From an uncultured Neomegalonema sp. (GTDB lineage: Bacteria; Pseudomonadota; Alphaproteobacteria; Rhodobacterales; Rhodobacteraceae), in NCBI GenBank assembly GCA_938008165.1, contig CALLLP010000008.1:62001-126000 (forward strand): a DNA stretch of 64,000 bases, given 5' to 3'. Position 1 is the first letter of the stretch, and every line of letters begins with the position of its first letter. The position numbers and the translations under genes were made by a program. This document shows, in pieces, positions 1 to 9,439 of this stretch. Below the pieces are notes generated by a model. The model searched no databases. It was given only the letters and a program-made list of their open reading frames with translations, and was not told where the DNA came from.

Positions 1-286
1 TGGGCTTGCTCTTGGCCTCCACGCCCTGCTTTGCCTCCAGCACAAAACAGCCCTTACGGTACAGGTCCAAGCGGCCCTTGCTCGTGGTGCCGTCCGGGCG
101 GCGCATATCGACGGCCCGCTCGAAAACGTAATCATTGAACGCATCGGAGGCGCTGGAGGGTTCCGGGCGCTCTACTCCGATCAGGTCGCATAACTCGGAC
201 AGAAAAAGCTGATAATTCGCCCGCTCGTTCGCCCCGCTCTCGGACCACCGCTCCAGAAGTTTTTCCACCGCGTGCGAATCGTTCAT
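1..286 (-). CDS. MmeI-like type II restriction-modification enzyme, N-terminal fragment (runs off window)
   Basis: This gene is not in the ORF track because it runs off the left edge. Reading the minus strand from the ATG at 286 gives an open frame of 95 codons. It contains 'ERWSESGANERANYQLFLSE', then 'LCDLIGVERPEP', 'YVFERAVDMRRPDGTTSKGR' and 'LDLYRKGCFVLEAKQG'. These blocks match my memory of the N-terminal region of large MmeI-type (type IIL) enzymes and the related methyltransferases found in DISARM-like loci, where the D...E-x-K pattern (here 'LDLY...VLEAKQG') belongs to the nuclease domain. Such proteins are typically 900 or more residues, so about 90% of it lies outside the window. 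It sits beside tRNA-Asp with an AT-rich spacer between, suggesting acquired DNA. Family assignment is from motif recognition only. Confidence 0.72.
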   Translation of the reverse strand, partial: MNDSHAVEKLLERWSESGANERANYQLFLSELCDLIGVERPEPSSASDAFNDYVFERAVDMRRPDGTTSKGRLDLYRKGCFVLEAKQGVEAKSKP

Positions 287-665
287 ATGACGTGTCCCGT
301 TTCCCTTCGCTATGGTTAACCCATCGCGACAAGCATGTGGAGGTTATGAACGCGCATTATCGACATGTTACCTCTCATTGGTTGAAGGTCATGGACTGCG
401 TGCGGTACGCCTGTATTCTACAGGAAGGTGTTTTCACCGATTAATCCACCATAGAGGCGATACGCACATTTTCAAAAACGGTGGGTTTTTTGGTGGGTAT
501 TCATATTTTTATTTTCTTTAAACAATTGATAAAATTTATTTTTTGCAATTTTGATAGCAGACACCCTGTCCGCCAATGCACACTTTCCCATTACCCCTTG
601 CAGACCTGCTTAAAGCTGGGCGCGGGGCTTACGGTCGAAATTGTGGAGGGGGGAATAGAAAATAA
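287..665. other. AT-rich non-coding gap between the restriction gene and tRNA-Asp
   Basis: No convincing gene is seen. Roughly 480-560 is very AT-rich, with runs such as 'tttttggtgggtattcatat' and 'aaaatttattttttgcaa', in sharp contrast to the GC-rich remainder of the window. The small ORFs listed in the track here are antisense or overlap the tRNA and have no recognisable content. The composition and position at the tRNA 3' end fit the junction of an integrated element. No repeat of the tRNA 3' end was found inside the window; a second copy would lie to the left. Confidence 0.5.
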
Positions 666-742
666 TGGCGCGGTTGACGGGGCTCGAACCCGCGACCCCC
701 GGCGTGACAGGCCGGTACTCTAACCAACTGAGCTACAACCGC
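666..742 (-). tRNA. tRNA-Asp (GTC)
   Basis: The minus strand reads as a 77-nt cloverleaf including encoded CCA. The acceptor stem is GCGGTTG/CAACCGC, the D-arm includes 'TAGCTCAGTTGGTTAGAG', the anticodon loop 'CCTGTCACG' gives anticodon GTC, and the T-arm is 'GCGGGTTCGAGCCCCGT'. Its 3' end faces the AT-rich gap and the restriction gene, as expected when a tRNA 3' end has served as an integration target. Confidence 0.95.
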
Positions 743-892
743 GCAGCGAACTATCGTTCGCGTCCGACGTCTGTATTGTCCGTCCCCGCGAAGGTCAAGC
801 GTCGTTTGCATTCCGATGGCCAAAAATCGACCCTCGCCGGGAGCGTTGAAACCGAGTACGGATGGATAGACACGTCGGAGGGGGTCGAGACC

Positions 893-1333
893 ATGAAATC
901 TGTGGCAATCGCGGTATCGGCCGCCTTGATTCTGGGGGCCTGCTCGAACTGGGTTCAATATACGCCCACCCCCGCCTCAGTGGTCGAGACCCCATCCGCC
1001 GCAGAATCGGCGATCTTCGCAAAAAGCCCTTTCACGAGGGCCTTCGATAAGATCAAGGCGGGCGATTATGCGGCTGCCGAACCGTTTCTGGTACAGCAAC
1101 TGGCCAATCGTCCGGAAGATCCCTATGCCCTTCTGGCGATGGGAACGGTGATGGAGCAGACCGACCGGCGACCCGATGCGCTGATCTATTATCGCCTTGC
1201 GGCCCGCTACGGCGATCTCTCGCCGCTTGGCGAAACGGTGGCGGGCGATAGCGCGGCTGACGCAAACGCGCGGACAGTCAAAGATCTCGCCGTGGCGAAT
1301 ATCAGGCGCCTGAAGGGGCCACAATCGGGATAA
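893..1333 (+). CDS. TPR-type lipoprotein, function unknown
   Basis: The 146-residue protein starts at the ATG preceded by a purine-rich ribosome site (ggaggggg). The track ORF starting at 665 is an artefact that runs through the tRNA. Residues 1-16 form a lipoprotein signal with lipobox 'LILGAC', so the mature protein probably begins at Cys16 and is membrane anchored. Residues about 50-110 ('IKAGDYAAAEPFLVQQLANR', 'DPYALLAMGTVMEQTDRRPD', 'ALIYYRLAARYG') have the pattern of one or two tetratricopeptide helical hairpins, a protein-protein interaction fold. It is convergent with the lolD-lolC-proS genes, and nothing in the context gives a specific role. Confidence 0.8.
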   Translation: MKSVAIAVSAALILGACSNWVQYTPTPASVVETPSAAESAIFAKSPFTRAFDKIKAGDYAAAEPFLVQQLANRPEDPYALLAMGTVMEQTDRRPDALIYYRLAARYGDLSPLGETVAGDSAADANARTVKDLAVANIRRLKGPQSG

Positions 1334-1351
1334 GTCGCCCGTTTCGCTCCT

Positions 1352-2044
1352 CTATGCCGCCCGCAACCGCCCACCGGACATGACGACAGCGCGATCCATG
1401 CGGCCCGCCAATTCCATGTCATGGGTCGCAATCAGGGCCGAGAGGCCCTGTGTCCGCGCCAAAGAGACCAGCTCCTCGAACACCTTGGTCGATGTATCGG
1501 GGTCGAGGTTTCCAGTCGGCTCATCGGCCAACAGGATATTCGGCTCCGTCACGACCCCCCGCGCGATGGCCACGCGTTGCTGTTCGCCGCCGGAGAGTTC
1601 GGACGGGCGATGATCGATGCGTTCAGCGAGGCCCAGCCGATCGAGAATCGCCAGCGACCGCTTGCGTGCATCCACATCCGGCATCCCACCGATTCGAAGA
1701 GGCATCATCACATTTTCGACGGCGGTGAATTCAGGCAGCAGATGATGGAACTGATAGACGAAGCCAACCGCCGTCCGGCGCAACATCGTGCGTTGATCCG
1801 CATCGAGCGCACCGCAGGGCGTACCCGAAATCAGCACCTCGCCCCGATCAGGACGATCGAGCAATCCGGCGATATGCAGCAGGGTCGACTTGCCCGATCC
1901 CGAAGGGCCGACAAGGGCGACAACCTCCCCCGGCTCCAGCGCCAGATCGACGCCACGCAGGACAGTGAGCCAACCGTCCCCTTCCTTGTAGCGCCGTCCA
2001 ATATCGCGCAATTCAAAGGCGGGGCCTGCCTTGGGCCTATTCAT
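1352..2044 (-). CDS. lolD: LolD, ATPase of the lipoprotein-releasing ABC transporter
   Basis: This 230-residue ABC ATPase energises extraction of outer-membrane lipoproteins from the inner membrane onto LolA, working with the LolC-type permease encoded just upstream. Walker A is 'GPSGSGKST', the ABC signature is 'LSGGEQQ' and Walker B is 'NILLADEPTGNLD'. The Q-loop region contains 'VYQFHHLLPEFTA', a pattern characteristic of LolD. The ATG at 2044 overlaps the lolC stop by 8 nt, so the two are translationally coupled. The track ORF begins far inside lolC and was trimmed to this start. Length is normal for the family. Confidence 0.95.
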   Translation of the reverse strand: MNRPKAGPAFELRDIGRRYKEGDGWLTVLRGVDLALEPGEVVALVGPSGSGKSTLLHIAGLLDRPDRGEVLISGTPCGALDADQRTMLRRTAVGFVYQFHHLLPEFTAVENVMMPLRIGGMPDVDARKRSLAILDRLGLAERIDHRPSELSGGEQQRVAIARGVVTEPNILLADEPTGNLDPDTSTKVFEELVSLARTQGLSALIATHDMELAGRMDRAVVMSGGRLRAA

Positions 2045-3866
2045 AGCGCAGGGCCTCGATCGGATCGAGATTGGCCGCTTTCCATGCCGGATAGAGCGTC
2101 GCGATGAAGGACAGGAACAGCGCCATGCCCAAGGTAAAGAGCACGTCGCCCGTCTCCAGACTGGCGGGCAATCCGGACAATCCATAAACATCCGAAGGGA
2201 AGACCGGCCCCACAACGCTTTCAACCGCGCTCTGGATCGGCCCGATATTGAGGCAGAACAATACGCCGAGAATCGTGCCCGCAACGGCCCCTACGACACC
2301 GATACTGGCCCCGCAAATGAAAAAGACGCGCAGCACCGCCCCGCGCGACATGCCCATGGTCCGCAGGATCGCAACATCGCGCGCCTTGTCCTTCACAAGC
2401 ATGACAAGCCCGGAAATGATGTTGAGCGCCGCGACAAGAATGATCAGCGTCAGAATCAGGAACATCACATTACGCTCGACATCGAGCGCCCCGATCAGAC
2501 TGCCTTGCAGATCCCTCCACGTATAGACCCCGACGCTCTGGCGCGCGGCCTGCCGGATCGGCTGAACGTATTCGGACACCGCTTCGGGATCGGCAACGGT
2601 GACCTCCAATGAGTCCACCACGCCTTTCTTGTTGAAGTAAAGCTGCGCCTGTCTCAGCGGCATATAGACAAAGGCCGCATCGTATTGCGACAGGCCCAGC
2701 TTGAAAATGTAGGTAACCGGATAACTCTTGGACCGGGGCGTGACGCCGAAGGGTGTCAGATCGCCGTCGGGCGAGACCAGCGTGACCCTGTCGCCAATGC
2801 GCAGACCCAGCTTACGCGCCACCCCGTCGCCCATCGCGATGCCATCGTCGTCAAGATAGTTATCCAGCGACCCGGCGCTGTCCTCCGGGTCGGTGACGAC
2901 CTTAAGCTTTGCCAGATCCTCGCGGCGCATCCCCCGCACGATCACGCCGGTATGGCGGTTTGCATTGCTGGCGAGAACCTGCCCTTCGATCGTCGGCGCG
3001 ACGTGCATCACGCCGTCGACCTGACGAATCGCGATGGCGAGCGCGTCGTAATCCTGGAATTTCTCCTGCTGCGAGGTGACGTTGATATGCGGGTTCACAC
3101 CGAGAATCTGCTCGATGAGGGTTTCGCGAAATCCCGTCATAACGGCCATGACGATGATCAACGTGGCCACGCCAAGCCCGATTCCGACCAGCGAAAATCC
3201 GGCGATAACCGAAATAAACCCCTCCTTGCGGCGGGCGCGCAGATACCGCGAGGCGATATCCCACTCAAACCCCGCAAACGCCTTGGTCCCGGCCTCGCGC
3301 AGCGGCTTGGGAACGAAGTTTCCACGCGGCATGGCATCGCGGGGCGGATGATTCGGGGGCGCCTGAGTGCCTTGTTCGGGGGTGACTTTCTCGGTTGCGC
3401 GTTGGCGGACCCGTTCGGCGGCGCGGCGCACCCGTTGAACGCGGTCATCGGGCGCATTGTCGAAGGCGCTTTCCAGTTCCGGCGAAGCGGGGATGCTCGC
3501 TTTCGTCTTGCGCGGGCGGCGGTCGGGCGCTGGCGAGATTCGCGGACGGGAGGACGGGGCTGGATTTTCGGCGGCAGACTTGTCGATATTACGCATCATC
3601 GACCGCACGAGCGAGGGCCGCTCAGGGGCCGGGGCGTCGGAAATGGACGGGGCCGGGGACTTGGCAGGGCGAGGATCGGGCGCGGAAACCGGCGCGGCGG
3701 GCGCGTCTTTCTTGGGTTGGGAATCGCGCGCATCCGCTGCGCGGGCAGCCAGATTGCGCAAGGCAGAGACCCGCTGAGACGCCTCGCCCACCGCTTTGGG
3801 TCGGGTCTTGCGATCCTTGTTGTCTTCTAGCGCCAATTCCCGGCCTTCCTCATGATGCCCGGCCAT
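2037..3866 (-). CDS. lolC: LolC/LolE-type lipoprotein-releasing permease with long N-terminal extension
   Basis: The C-terminal ~430 residues form a standard LolC/E permease. They contain '[20 protein letters not shown]', a first membrane helix, a large periplasmic MacB-like domain, then three membrane helices near the C-terminus ('[18 protein letters not shown]', '[17 protein letters not shown]', '[17 protein letters not shown]'). It forms the membrane part of the LolCDE machine. Two starts are possible. The ATG at 3332 ('MPRGNF') gives the usual family length. The ATG at 3866 ('[10 protein letters not shown]') adds about 178 residues rich in Pro, Ala, Arg and Ser, overlaps the proS stop by 17 nt, and keeps the frame open throughout. 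I give the longer form because it leaves no 500-bp gap, but the short form cannot be excluded. Confidence 0.85.
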   Translation of the reverse strand: MAGHHEEGRELALEDNKDRKTRPKAVGEASQRVSALRNLAARAADARDSQPKKDAPAAPVSAPDPRPAKSPAPSISDAPAPERPSLVRSMMRNIDKSAAENPAPSSRPRISPAPDRRPRKTKASIPASPELESAFDNAPDDRVQRVRRAAERVRQRATEKVTPEQGTQAPPNHPPRDAMPRGNFVPKPLREAGTKAFAGFEWDIASRYLRARRKEGFISVIAGFSLVGIGLGVATLIIVMAVMTGFRETLIEQILGVNPHINVTSQQEKFQDYDALAIAIRQVDGVMHVAPTIEGQVLASNANRHTGVIVRGMRREDLAKLKVVTDPEDSAGSLDNYLDDDGIAMGDGVARKLGLRIGDRVTLVSPDGDLTPFGVTPRSKSYPVTYIFKLGLSQYDAAFVYMPLRQAQLYFNKKGVVDSLEVTVADPEAVSEYVQPIRQAARQSVGVYTWRDLQGSLIGALDVERNVMFLILTLIILVAALNIISGLVMLVKDKARDVAILRTMGMSRGAVLRVFFICGASIGVVGAVAGTILGVLFCLNIGPIQSAVESVVGPVFPSDVYGLSGLPASLETGDVLFTLGMALFLSFIATLYPAWKAANLDPIEALRYE

Positions 3867-5193
3867 AAATATCGGCGAGGCGGTTGATGGCGTCGTCGGG
3901 GGCGAGGTTCTGCGTCTCGCCCGTGCGGCGGCTGACCAGTTCCACGACACCTTCTTTCAGGCCCCGTGGACCGACCACGAGTTTCCACGGAATACCGATC
4001 AGATCGATGGTGGCGAATTTGGCACCGGCACGCTCGTCGCGGTCATCATAGAGAACGTCGAGACCCCGTGCCGTCAGCGTGGCATAGAGACTTTCACAGG
4101 CCGCATCCGCCGCCTCGTCACCCTGTCGCAGGTTGATGACCGCCACCTCGAAGGGGGCAACGGCCTCTGGCCAGATGATTCCCTTGTCGTCGTGGCTCGC
4201 CTCGATGATCGCCCCGGCAAGGCGCGAGACGCCGATGCCGTAAGACCCGCTCTCGAAAGGCACGGCCTCGCCGCCGGGGCCCATGACGGTCGCGTTGAGC
4301 GGCTTGGAATATTTCGACCCGAAATAAAAGATATGCCCGACTTCGATGCCCCGTGCCGTCAGGCGGCGATTTTCGGGGATTTCCGCCTCGAAAACCGCTT
4401 CTTCGTGGGTTTCGTCGGTGCGGGCATAGGAAGCGGTCCAGCGGTCCACAATGGCTTGCAGCGCGGGCGCATCCTCCCAATCGATCGCCCCCTCCCCGAG
4501 CGACAATTCGGCAAGATCACGGTCGAGAAACACACCCGATTCGCCGGTCTCCGCAAGGATGAGGAATTCGTGGGTCATATCTCCGCCGATCGGTCCGCTA
4601 TCAGCCCGCATTGGGACTGCTTTCAAGCCCATACGCTCAAATGTTCGTAAATAACTTACAAACATACGGTTATAGCTGTGCCGCGCACCCTCCTTGTCGA
4701 GATCGAAGGAATAGGCGTCTTTCATCAGGAATTCGCGCCCGCGCATCACACCGAAGCGGGGGCGCACCTCGTCGCGGAACTTCCACTGGATATGATAGAG
4801 AATACGCGGCAGATCGCGATAGCTGCGGATGCCCGCGCCCGCGATCTCGGTAATCTGCTCCTCGTTGGTCGGACCATAGAGCATTTCGCGGCCCTGCCGA
4901 TCCTCGATTCGCAGCATTTCGGCACCGTAATCGTCGTAGCGTCCGCTCTCGCGCCACAAATCCGCCGATTGGATCGTGGGCATCAGGACGGGAATGGCCC
5001 CCGCGCGCTGCTGCTCCTCATGGACGATGTTCTCGATCTTGCGCAGGACTTTATATCCCAGCGGCAACCAGGAATAGATGCCCGCCGACGCCTGACGGAT
5101 CATCCCTCCGCGCAGCATAAGACGGTGGGAAACGATCTCCGCCTCGGCGGGCGTTTCCTTTTGTACGGGCAGAAAGTAACGGGAAAGACGCAT
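3850..5193 (-). CDS. proS: Prolyl-tRNA synthetase (short alphaproteobacterial form)
   Basis: This enzyme charges tRNA-Pro with proline. It is 447 residues from the ATG at 5193 ('[10 protein letters not shown]'); the track start at 5319 is an upstream extension. Class II signatures are present: 'GPTNEEQIT', '[20 protein letters not shown]' and '[10 protein letters not shown]', followed by an anticodon-binding domain ('[20 protein letters not shown]'). The long editing insertion of about 180 residues found in enterobacterial ProS is missing, which is normal in alphaproteobacteria. It is the first gene of the proS-lolC-lolD run. Confidence 0.96.
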   Translation of the reverse strand: MRLSRYFLPVQKETPAEAEIVSHRLMLRGGMIRQASAGIYSWLPLGYKVLRKIENIVHEEQQRAGAIPVLMPTIQSADLWRESGRYDDYGAEMLRIEDRQGREMLYGPTNEEQITEIAGAGIRSYRDLPRILYHIQWKFRDEVRPRFGVMRGREFLMKDAYSFDLDKEGARHSYNRMFVSYLRTFERMGLKAVPMRADSGPIGGDMTHEFLILAETGESGVFLDRDLAELSLGEGAIDWEDAPALQAIVDRWTASYARTDETHEEAVFEAEIPENRRLTARGIEVGHIFYFGSKYSKPLNATVMGPGGEAVPFESGSYGIGVSRLAGAIIEASHDDKGIIWPEAVAPFEVAVINLRQGDEAADAACESLYATLTARGLDVLYDDRDERAGAKFATIDLIGIPWKLVVGPRGLKEGVVELVSRRTGETQNLAPDDAINRLADIYGRAS

Positions 5194-5494
5194 CAGTGGA
5201 GCCAATCTGAGTCTTGTTTTGCGACAAAGCGGGGTTCTGAACAAACAAACCGTTGCGTCTTCTAGACGATCCGGCAGGCAGGTTAAAGCGGCATTGCATG
5301 GACATTGTCCTGAATTCATCTTGCTTGATGGCTGTTTCCACCCCTTTCAACCCGCCTAATGGGGCCGTTATGCGACAATTCGACCCCTCATACAGCCCCG
5401 GTTTCCCCCATTTATCTGTGGACAACAATCGTCGCCCGCCCTATCAACGAAGCCAGAAGGGCCGCAGAGCCTAGGTCCGGGGAGACCAAAATTG
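5194..5494. other. Non-coding region upstream of proS
   Basis: The 300 bp between the proS start and the terminator at 5495 hold no ORF that I can support. It should contain the proS promoter, but no clear sigma-70 pair stands out. The short track ORFs here on the plus strand lack recognisable content. Confidence 0.4.
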
Positions 5495-5526
5495 AAAAGG
5501 CGCGCCCTATGAGGGGCGCGCCTTTT
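5495..5526 (-). terminator. Strong bidirectional rho-independent terminator
   Basis: A perfect 13-bp inverted repeat, AAAAGGCGCGCCC / GGGCGCGCCTTTT, is separated by a 6-nt loop. The stem ends in a T-run on either strand. On the minus strand it would end transcription coming from moeA or from the candidate small RNA just upstream. Confidence 0.85.
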
Positions 5527-5614
5527 CCATGTGTGCACAGTGTTTTAAGTGAACCGGAAGCGATGGGTCGTAAAAAGGGGGCGACGATCTTACGGTTATC
5601 CATCGTCCCGGTTC
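5495..5614 (-). ncRNA. Candidate small structured RNA
   Basis: On the minus strand a possible -10 box TATAAC (plus 5618-5623) is followed directly by a long imperfect hairpin. GAACCGG at 5551-5557 pairs with CCGGTTC at 5608-5614, CGATGG at 5561-5566 pairs with CCATCG at 5600-5605, and the interior can pair further (CGTAA/TTACG). A 24-nt linker then leads to the perfect terminator at 5495-5526. The layout of promoter, stem, linker and terminator, about 120 nt in all, is that of an independent small RNA. No convincing -35 is visible and I do not recognise a known RNA family. It could also be the structured 3' end of the moaC-moeA transcript. Confidence 0.4.
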
Positions 5615-5749
5615 GGGGTTATATCTGCAAACTGCGGGCCAGTTTTGTACAATGCTGGTTTTTATTCCAAACTTTTTGCTCTAGCCTCCCCGCATCACCG
5701 ACAGGCAAAGCGCATTCCGCCGTGATTTCTGGAGTGAGCGCCGATCACC

Positions 5750-6937
5750 CTACAGCAAAATGACCGCGACCCGCTCCCCCGCCTTGCGCGGAGGATCATC
5801 GACCGGGCGCATCATCAGGGCATTCGCCTGCGACAGCAGGGCCAGACGCGAACTGTCCTGACTGTCGAAGGGCGTAACCGCGAGGGTGCCGCCCTGCGCG
5901 ACACAGCGGGCGCGCATGTAATGCTCGCGCGGGCCATTCTTCGGCAGATCGACCGCCAACACCGCATCGCGCATCTCCGGGGCACTCGCCGCCATACCTG
6001 ACAGCACCATCAAGGCAGGCGCGAGAAAAATCCGCCCGCAGACCATGGCGGAGACCGGATTGCCCGGCAAGCCCAGCATCGGCGTGCCGTTCAGGCGACC
6101 GGCCATCAGCGGCTTTCCGGGCCGCATGGCAACCTTGTAGAGATCAAGGTCGAGACCATGACCGGTCAGGGCCGGGCGGATCAGATCATGATCGCCGACC
6201 GATGCCCCGCCAAGGGTGACGAACAAATCCGATTCCGCCCCCTCCAGCGCCAAACGGCGCAGGGCCTCCGGCTCGTCAAGCGCGATGGGCAGGATGTCGG
6301 CAACCCCGCCCAAGGTCTCGATCAGCGCCGCCAGACCGAAATTATTCGATGAGACGATCCCGCCCTCTCCCACCGGATCGCCGGGCATGGCCAGCTCGTC
6401 ACCTGTGGCCAGCAAAGCGACACGCGGCTTGCGGTGGATGGCGATGAAGGCATGACCCGCCGCCGCAAGCAGGGCGATATTTTCCGGCGACAGGCGATGC
6501 CCCGCCCGCAGCAACCTGTCGCCCTCGGAAAAATCCAGCCCCGCCCGGCGCAGATAGGGGGCGGAATCGAGCGTGTCGTTCAGAACGATCCGATCGCCGT
6601 CGCGGATCGCATCCTCCTGAATGACGATGCGGTCCAGCCCATCGGGCACCGGCGCTCCCGTGAAGATGCGGATCGTCTCACCCGGACCGACCGACCCATC
6701 GAAGGGATGCCCCGCCGCCGCTTCGCCCACAACCGTAAAGGACGCGCCGGGCTGCACCGCATCACCCCGCACGGCATAGCCATCCATCGCCGAGGCGTTG
6801 AAGGGGGGTTGCGTATGCCGGGCAATGATGTCCTGTGCCAGCACCCGGCCCACCGCACCCGTGATCGCCACCGTCTCGCGCCCCACGGGCACCATCAGCG
6901 ACAGAATGCGGTCGCGGGCCTCCTCGACCGAAATCAT
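5750..6937 (-). CDS. moeA: Molybdopterin molybdenumtransferase MoeA
   Basis: The 395-residue protein inserts molybdate into adenylylated molybdopterin to give the molybdenum cofactor. Family blocks are present in order: '[14 protein letters not shown]' near residues 44-58, '[20 protein letters not shown]', 'ALLATGDEL', '[13 protein letters not shown]', '[10 protein letters not shown]' and '[13 protein letters not shown]'. Its ATG overlaps the moaC stop (ATGA), so the two cofactor genes form an operon. The next ~200 bp downstream lead to the terminator at 5495. Confidence 0.96.
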   Translation of the reverse strand: MISVEEARDRILSLMVPVGRETVAITGAVGRVLAQDIIARHTQPPFNASAMDGYAVRGDAVQPGASFTVVGEAAAGHPFDGSVGPGETIRIFTGAPVPDGLDRIVIQEDAIRDGDRIVLNDTLDSAPYLRRAGLDFSEGDRLLRAGHRLSPENIALLAAAGHAFIAIHRKPRVALLATGDELAMPGDPVGEGGIVSSNNFGLAALIETLGGVADILPIALDEPEALRRLALEGAESDLFVTLGGASVGDHDLIRPALTGHGLDLDLYKVAMRPGKPLMAGRLNGTPMLGLPGNPVSAMVCGRIFLAPALMVLSGMAASAPEMRDAVLAVDLPKNGPREHYMRARCVAQGGTLAVTPFDSQDSSRLALLSQANALMMRPVDDPPRKAGERVAVILL

Positions 6938-7410
6938 GCCGCCTCGAACGGGCCGGAGACGCCGCCATCCTTATGGGTCAGGCGGATGGCCTCGATCCGC
7001 ATGCCCTTATCGACCGCCTTGCACATGTCATAGATTGTCAGGGCCGAGACGCTTACCGCCGTCAAGGCCTCCATCTCCACACCCGTCTGCCCCGTCACCT
7101 TGGCCGTCGCCTCGATCTCGATGGCGTTCTCGGCCTCGATGGGGTGAAAATCGACCGAGACTTTCGACAGACCGAGGGGGTGGCAGAGCGGGATCAGATC
7201 GCTGGTGCGCTTGGCCCCCATGATCCCGGCGAGCCGCGCAACGCCCAGCACATCGCCTTTCTTGTGACCTTTTTCGAGTATCATCGACAGCGTTGTTCCC
7301 TGCATCACAATGCGACCGCGAGCGGTGGCCGTGCGCGATGTCACGTCCTTGGTGGAGACATCGACCATCGCCGCCGCCCCTGTCTCGTCAAAATGCGTGA
7401 ACCCAGCCAT
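6934..7410 (-). CDS. moaC: Cyclic pyranopterin monophosphate synthase MoaC
   Basis: This 158-residue enzyme converts the GTP-derived 3',8-cyclo intermediate into cyclic pyranopterin monophosphate, the first stable molybdenum-cofactor precursor. Diagnostic stretches are '[18 protein letters not shown]', '[20 protein letters not shown]', 'LIPLCHPL' and '[20 protein letters not shown]'. The start at 7410 ('MAGFTHFDE') fits the family length; the ORF-track start adds 14 residues without support. It is coupled to moeA by a 4-nt overlap. Confidence 0.96.
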   Translation of the reverse strand: MAGFTHFDETGAAAMVDVSTKDVTSRTATARGRIVMQGTTLSMILEKGHKKGDVLGVARLAGIMGAKRTSDLIPLCHPLGLSKVSVDFHPIEAENAIEIEATAKVTGQTGVEMEALTAVSVSALTIYDMCKAVDKGMRIEAIRLTHKDGGVSGPFEAA

Positions 7411-7476
7411 GCGCCTTTCCCCCCCGAATGTTTGGCCGCGAGATAAAGCCAAAGGCGCGCGCGGGGCAAGGGGATG

Positions 7477-8268
7477 TCATGGAGCGGGAAAATCCTCCGT
7501 ATGCACCATGACCCCGCTGTCATGCGCGATCACGATCCCGAAGGCGGGCGGATCATGGCATTCGACCGAGGTATCGTCGCCCGCGAAGATCAGTGGCATT
7601 TGCCCCACAGGGCTTTTGAACACCGCATAGGGCGTGCCGCGATACGAACCGAAGATCGTGCGATGGATATGGCCGCAGAGAATCTGCTGCACCGTGCCAT
7701 GGCGCGCGATCAGGTCGTGGAATGCCTCGCCATCGCGCAGCATGATCCCGTCCATCGCCTCAAAGCCGGTGGCATGGGGCGGATGGTGCATCGCGACGAT
7801 GCAGGGCGCATCCCCCGCCTCCGTCAGCGCCGCATCGAGCCACGCCAGACGCGCGGGGCACAGCTCCCCCGCATGGCTGAAGGCATCGCCCTCGCGCGGC
7901 GCGATCAGCGTATCGAGGGTAATCAGGCGATGGGCACCAAGGGGAATCACCCGCTGCACGAACCCCGACCCATCGACCGGCGTTTCGGGAAAAATCTCGC
8001 GAAACTTGGCGCGGTTGTCATGATTGCCAAGCATCGGCACGACCGGCAGCGGCACATCCTCCAGCACCGCGCGCAGCTTGCGATAGGACCCCCGGTCGCC
8101 CCAATGGGTCAGATCGCCCATCAGCAGGATCATATCCGCATCGGGCACCGACGAGAGCGCGTGGGCCAGCCCCGCCCGCAATCGCGATTCCGGCTCCGGG
8201 CATCCCGCGCGGAGCTTTACGGTCATATGAATATCGGTGAAGACGATGAGTTTGGAGGCATGCTGCAT
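7477..8268 (-). CDS. Calcineurin-like phosphodiesterase, CpdA (class III cAMP phosphodiesterase) type
   Basis: The 263-residue protein carries the metal-binding signature of the class III phosphodiesterase family: D-x-H in 'VFTDIHMTV', 'MGDLTHWGD', 'LGNHDNRA', 'VAMHHPP' and 'CGHIHRTIFG'. Family members hydrolyse cyclic nucleotides or related phosphodiesters in the cytoplasm using two metal ions. The true substrate cannot be read from sequence. The ATG at 8268 fits the start of the fold; the longer track ORF extends into the divergent gene's leader. It is divergent from the quinone reductase gene. Confidence 0.85.
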   Translation of the reverse strand: MQHASKLIVFTDIHMTVKLRAGCPEPESRLRAGLAHALSSVPDADMILLMGDLTHWGDRGSYRKLRAVLEDVPLPVVPMLGNHDNRAKFREIFPETPVDGSGFVQRVIPLGAHRLITLDTLIAPREGDAFSHAGELCPARLAWLDAALTEAGDAPCIVAMHHPPHATGFEAMDGIMLRDGEAFHDLIARHGTVQQILCGHIHRTIFGSYRGTPYAVFKSPVGQMPLIFAGDDTSVECHDPPAFGIVIAHDSGVMVHTEDFPAP

Positions 8269-8364
8269 GGTCGTCGCTCGCCGGGTTTCGGTTTTCGATT
8301 TTGTTCTCCAGCCTAGCGGTGCATATCTGCTCACGAAACGAAAAATCAGCGAGGGGAGAGAACC

Positions 8365-9345
8365 ATGACCGATGTAAAATGCGTGCAGATCGAGCAACCC
8401 GGCGGTCCGGAGGCGATGCAGATCGTTCACCGCGAGGTCGGCGCACCGGGAGAAGGAGAAATCCGGGTGCGGCACCATGCCTGCGGGCTGAACTTTATCG
8501 ATGTCTATCAGCGCGAGGGTCTGTATCCCCTGCCCTTGCCCGCAACGCTGGGCATGGAGGCGGCGGGCGTGGTCGAGGCGGTCGGCGCGGGCGTATCGCA
8601 TCTGAAAGAAGGCGACCGCGTCGCCTATGCCGCCGCCCCTCCCGGTTCATATTCCGAAGCGCGGGTAATGCCCGCCCAGAACGTTTGCAGCCTGCCCGAA
8701 GGAATCGATTTCGAGACCGGGGCGGCGATGATGCTGAAGGGATTGACGGTCGAATACCTGTTCAACCGCACCGCAAAGCTCAAGGCGGGCGACACGATCC
8801 TGTTTCATGCGGCAGCGGGGGGCGTGGGCCTGATCGCCTGTCAATGGGCGCGGGCGGCAGGGATTACCCTGATCGGCACGGCGGGCACCGATGAGAAATG
8901 CGCCCTCGCAAAGAATCACGGCGCGGCCCATGTCATCAATTACCGCTCGGAAGATTTCGCCGCGCGCGTCAAGGATATCACCGCAGGCAAGGGCGTCAGT
9001 GCCGTTCTGGATTCGGTCGGAAAGGATACGTGGGAAGGCTCGCTCGACTGCCTCGCCCCGTTCGGCCTGATGGTCACATTCGGGAATGCATCGGGCAAAG
9101 TGCCCCCCTTCGATCCGGGGATTCTGGGGCCGAAAGGGTGCCTCTATGTCACCCGCCCGACCCTGTTTGGCCACCTGACGAGCCGCGAAAAGACGCAGGA
9201 GATGGCCGATAACCTCTTTGCCAAGGTCAAGAGCGGCGATGTGACAATCCGCATCGATCAACGCTTTGCCCTCGATGACGTCGCCGAAGCGCATCGCGCA
9301 TTGGAAGCGCGCAAGACGACCGGCGCGACTGTGCTGACCGTCTGA
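8365..9345 (+). CDS. NADPH:quinone oxidoreductase (zinc-independent MDR family)
   Basis: This 326-residue medium-chain dehydrogenase/reductase has an N-terminal GroES-like domain ('HHACGLNFIDVYQREGLYPL', 'LGMEAAGVVEAVG') and a Rossmann domain with 'HAAAGGVGLIACQWARAAG'. The zinc ligands of alcohol dehydrogenases are missing, as in quinone reductase (QOR) enzymes, which reduce quinones with NADPH. A good ribosome site (gaggggagag) precedes the ATG. It is a monocistronic gene divergent from the phosphodiesterase. Confidence 0.88.
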   Translation: MTDVKCVQIEQPGGPEAMQIVHREVGAPGEGEIRVRHHACGLNFIDVYQREGLYPLPLPATLGMEAAGVVEAVGAGVSHLKEGDRVAYAAAPPGSYSEARVMPAQNVCSLPEGIDFETGAAMMLKGLTVEYLFNRTAKLKAGDTILFHAAAGGVGLIACQWARAAGITLIGTAGTDEKCALAKNHGAAHVINYRSEDFAARVKDITAGKGVSAVLDSVGKDTWEGSLDCLAPFGLMVTFGNASGKVPPFDPGILGPKGCLYVTRPTLFGHLTSREKTQEMADNLFAKVKSGDVTIRIDQRFALDDVAEAHRALEARKTTGATVLTV

Positions 9346-9439
9346 CACCGCGTCGCTTGTCGTCCCGCTTGGAGGGGTCGGATCGGGCGGGCCTGTGCCA
9401 TCGGGGCCTGTCCGTAACCCCGATAAATGAGCGTATCGC

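Noticed and set aside
665-1333. 222-residue ORF beginning inside tRNA-Asp
   Set aside because: The first part translates the tRNA and leader. The real lipoprotein start is at 893, with a ribosome site and signal peptide.
2685-3830. 381-residue plus-strand ORF opposite lolC and its extension
   Set aside because: It has no motifs and covers the conserved lolC permease region, so it is a shadow. Its presence slightly weakens the argument that the open N-terminal lolC extension must be coding.
5412-5603. 63-residue minus-strand ORF over the terminator
   Set aside because: It runs through the perfect hairpin and the structured region. No ribosome site or homology is visible, and RNA structure explains the region better.
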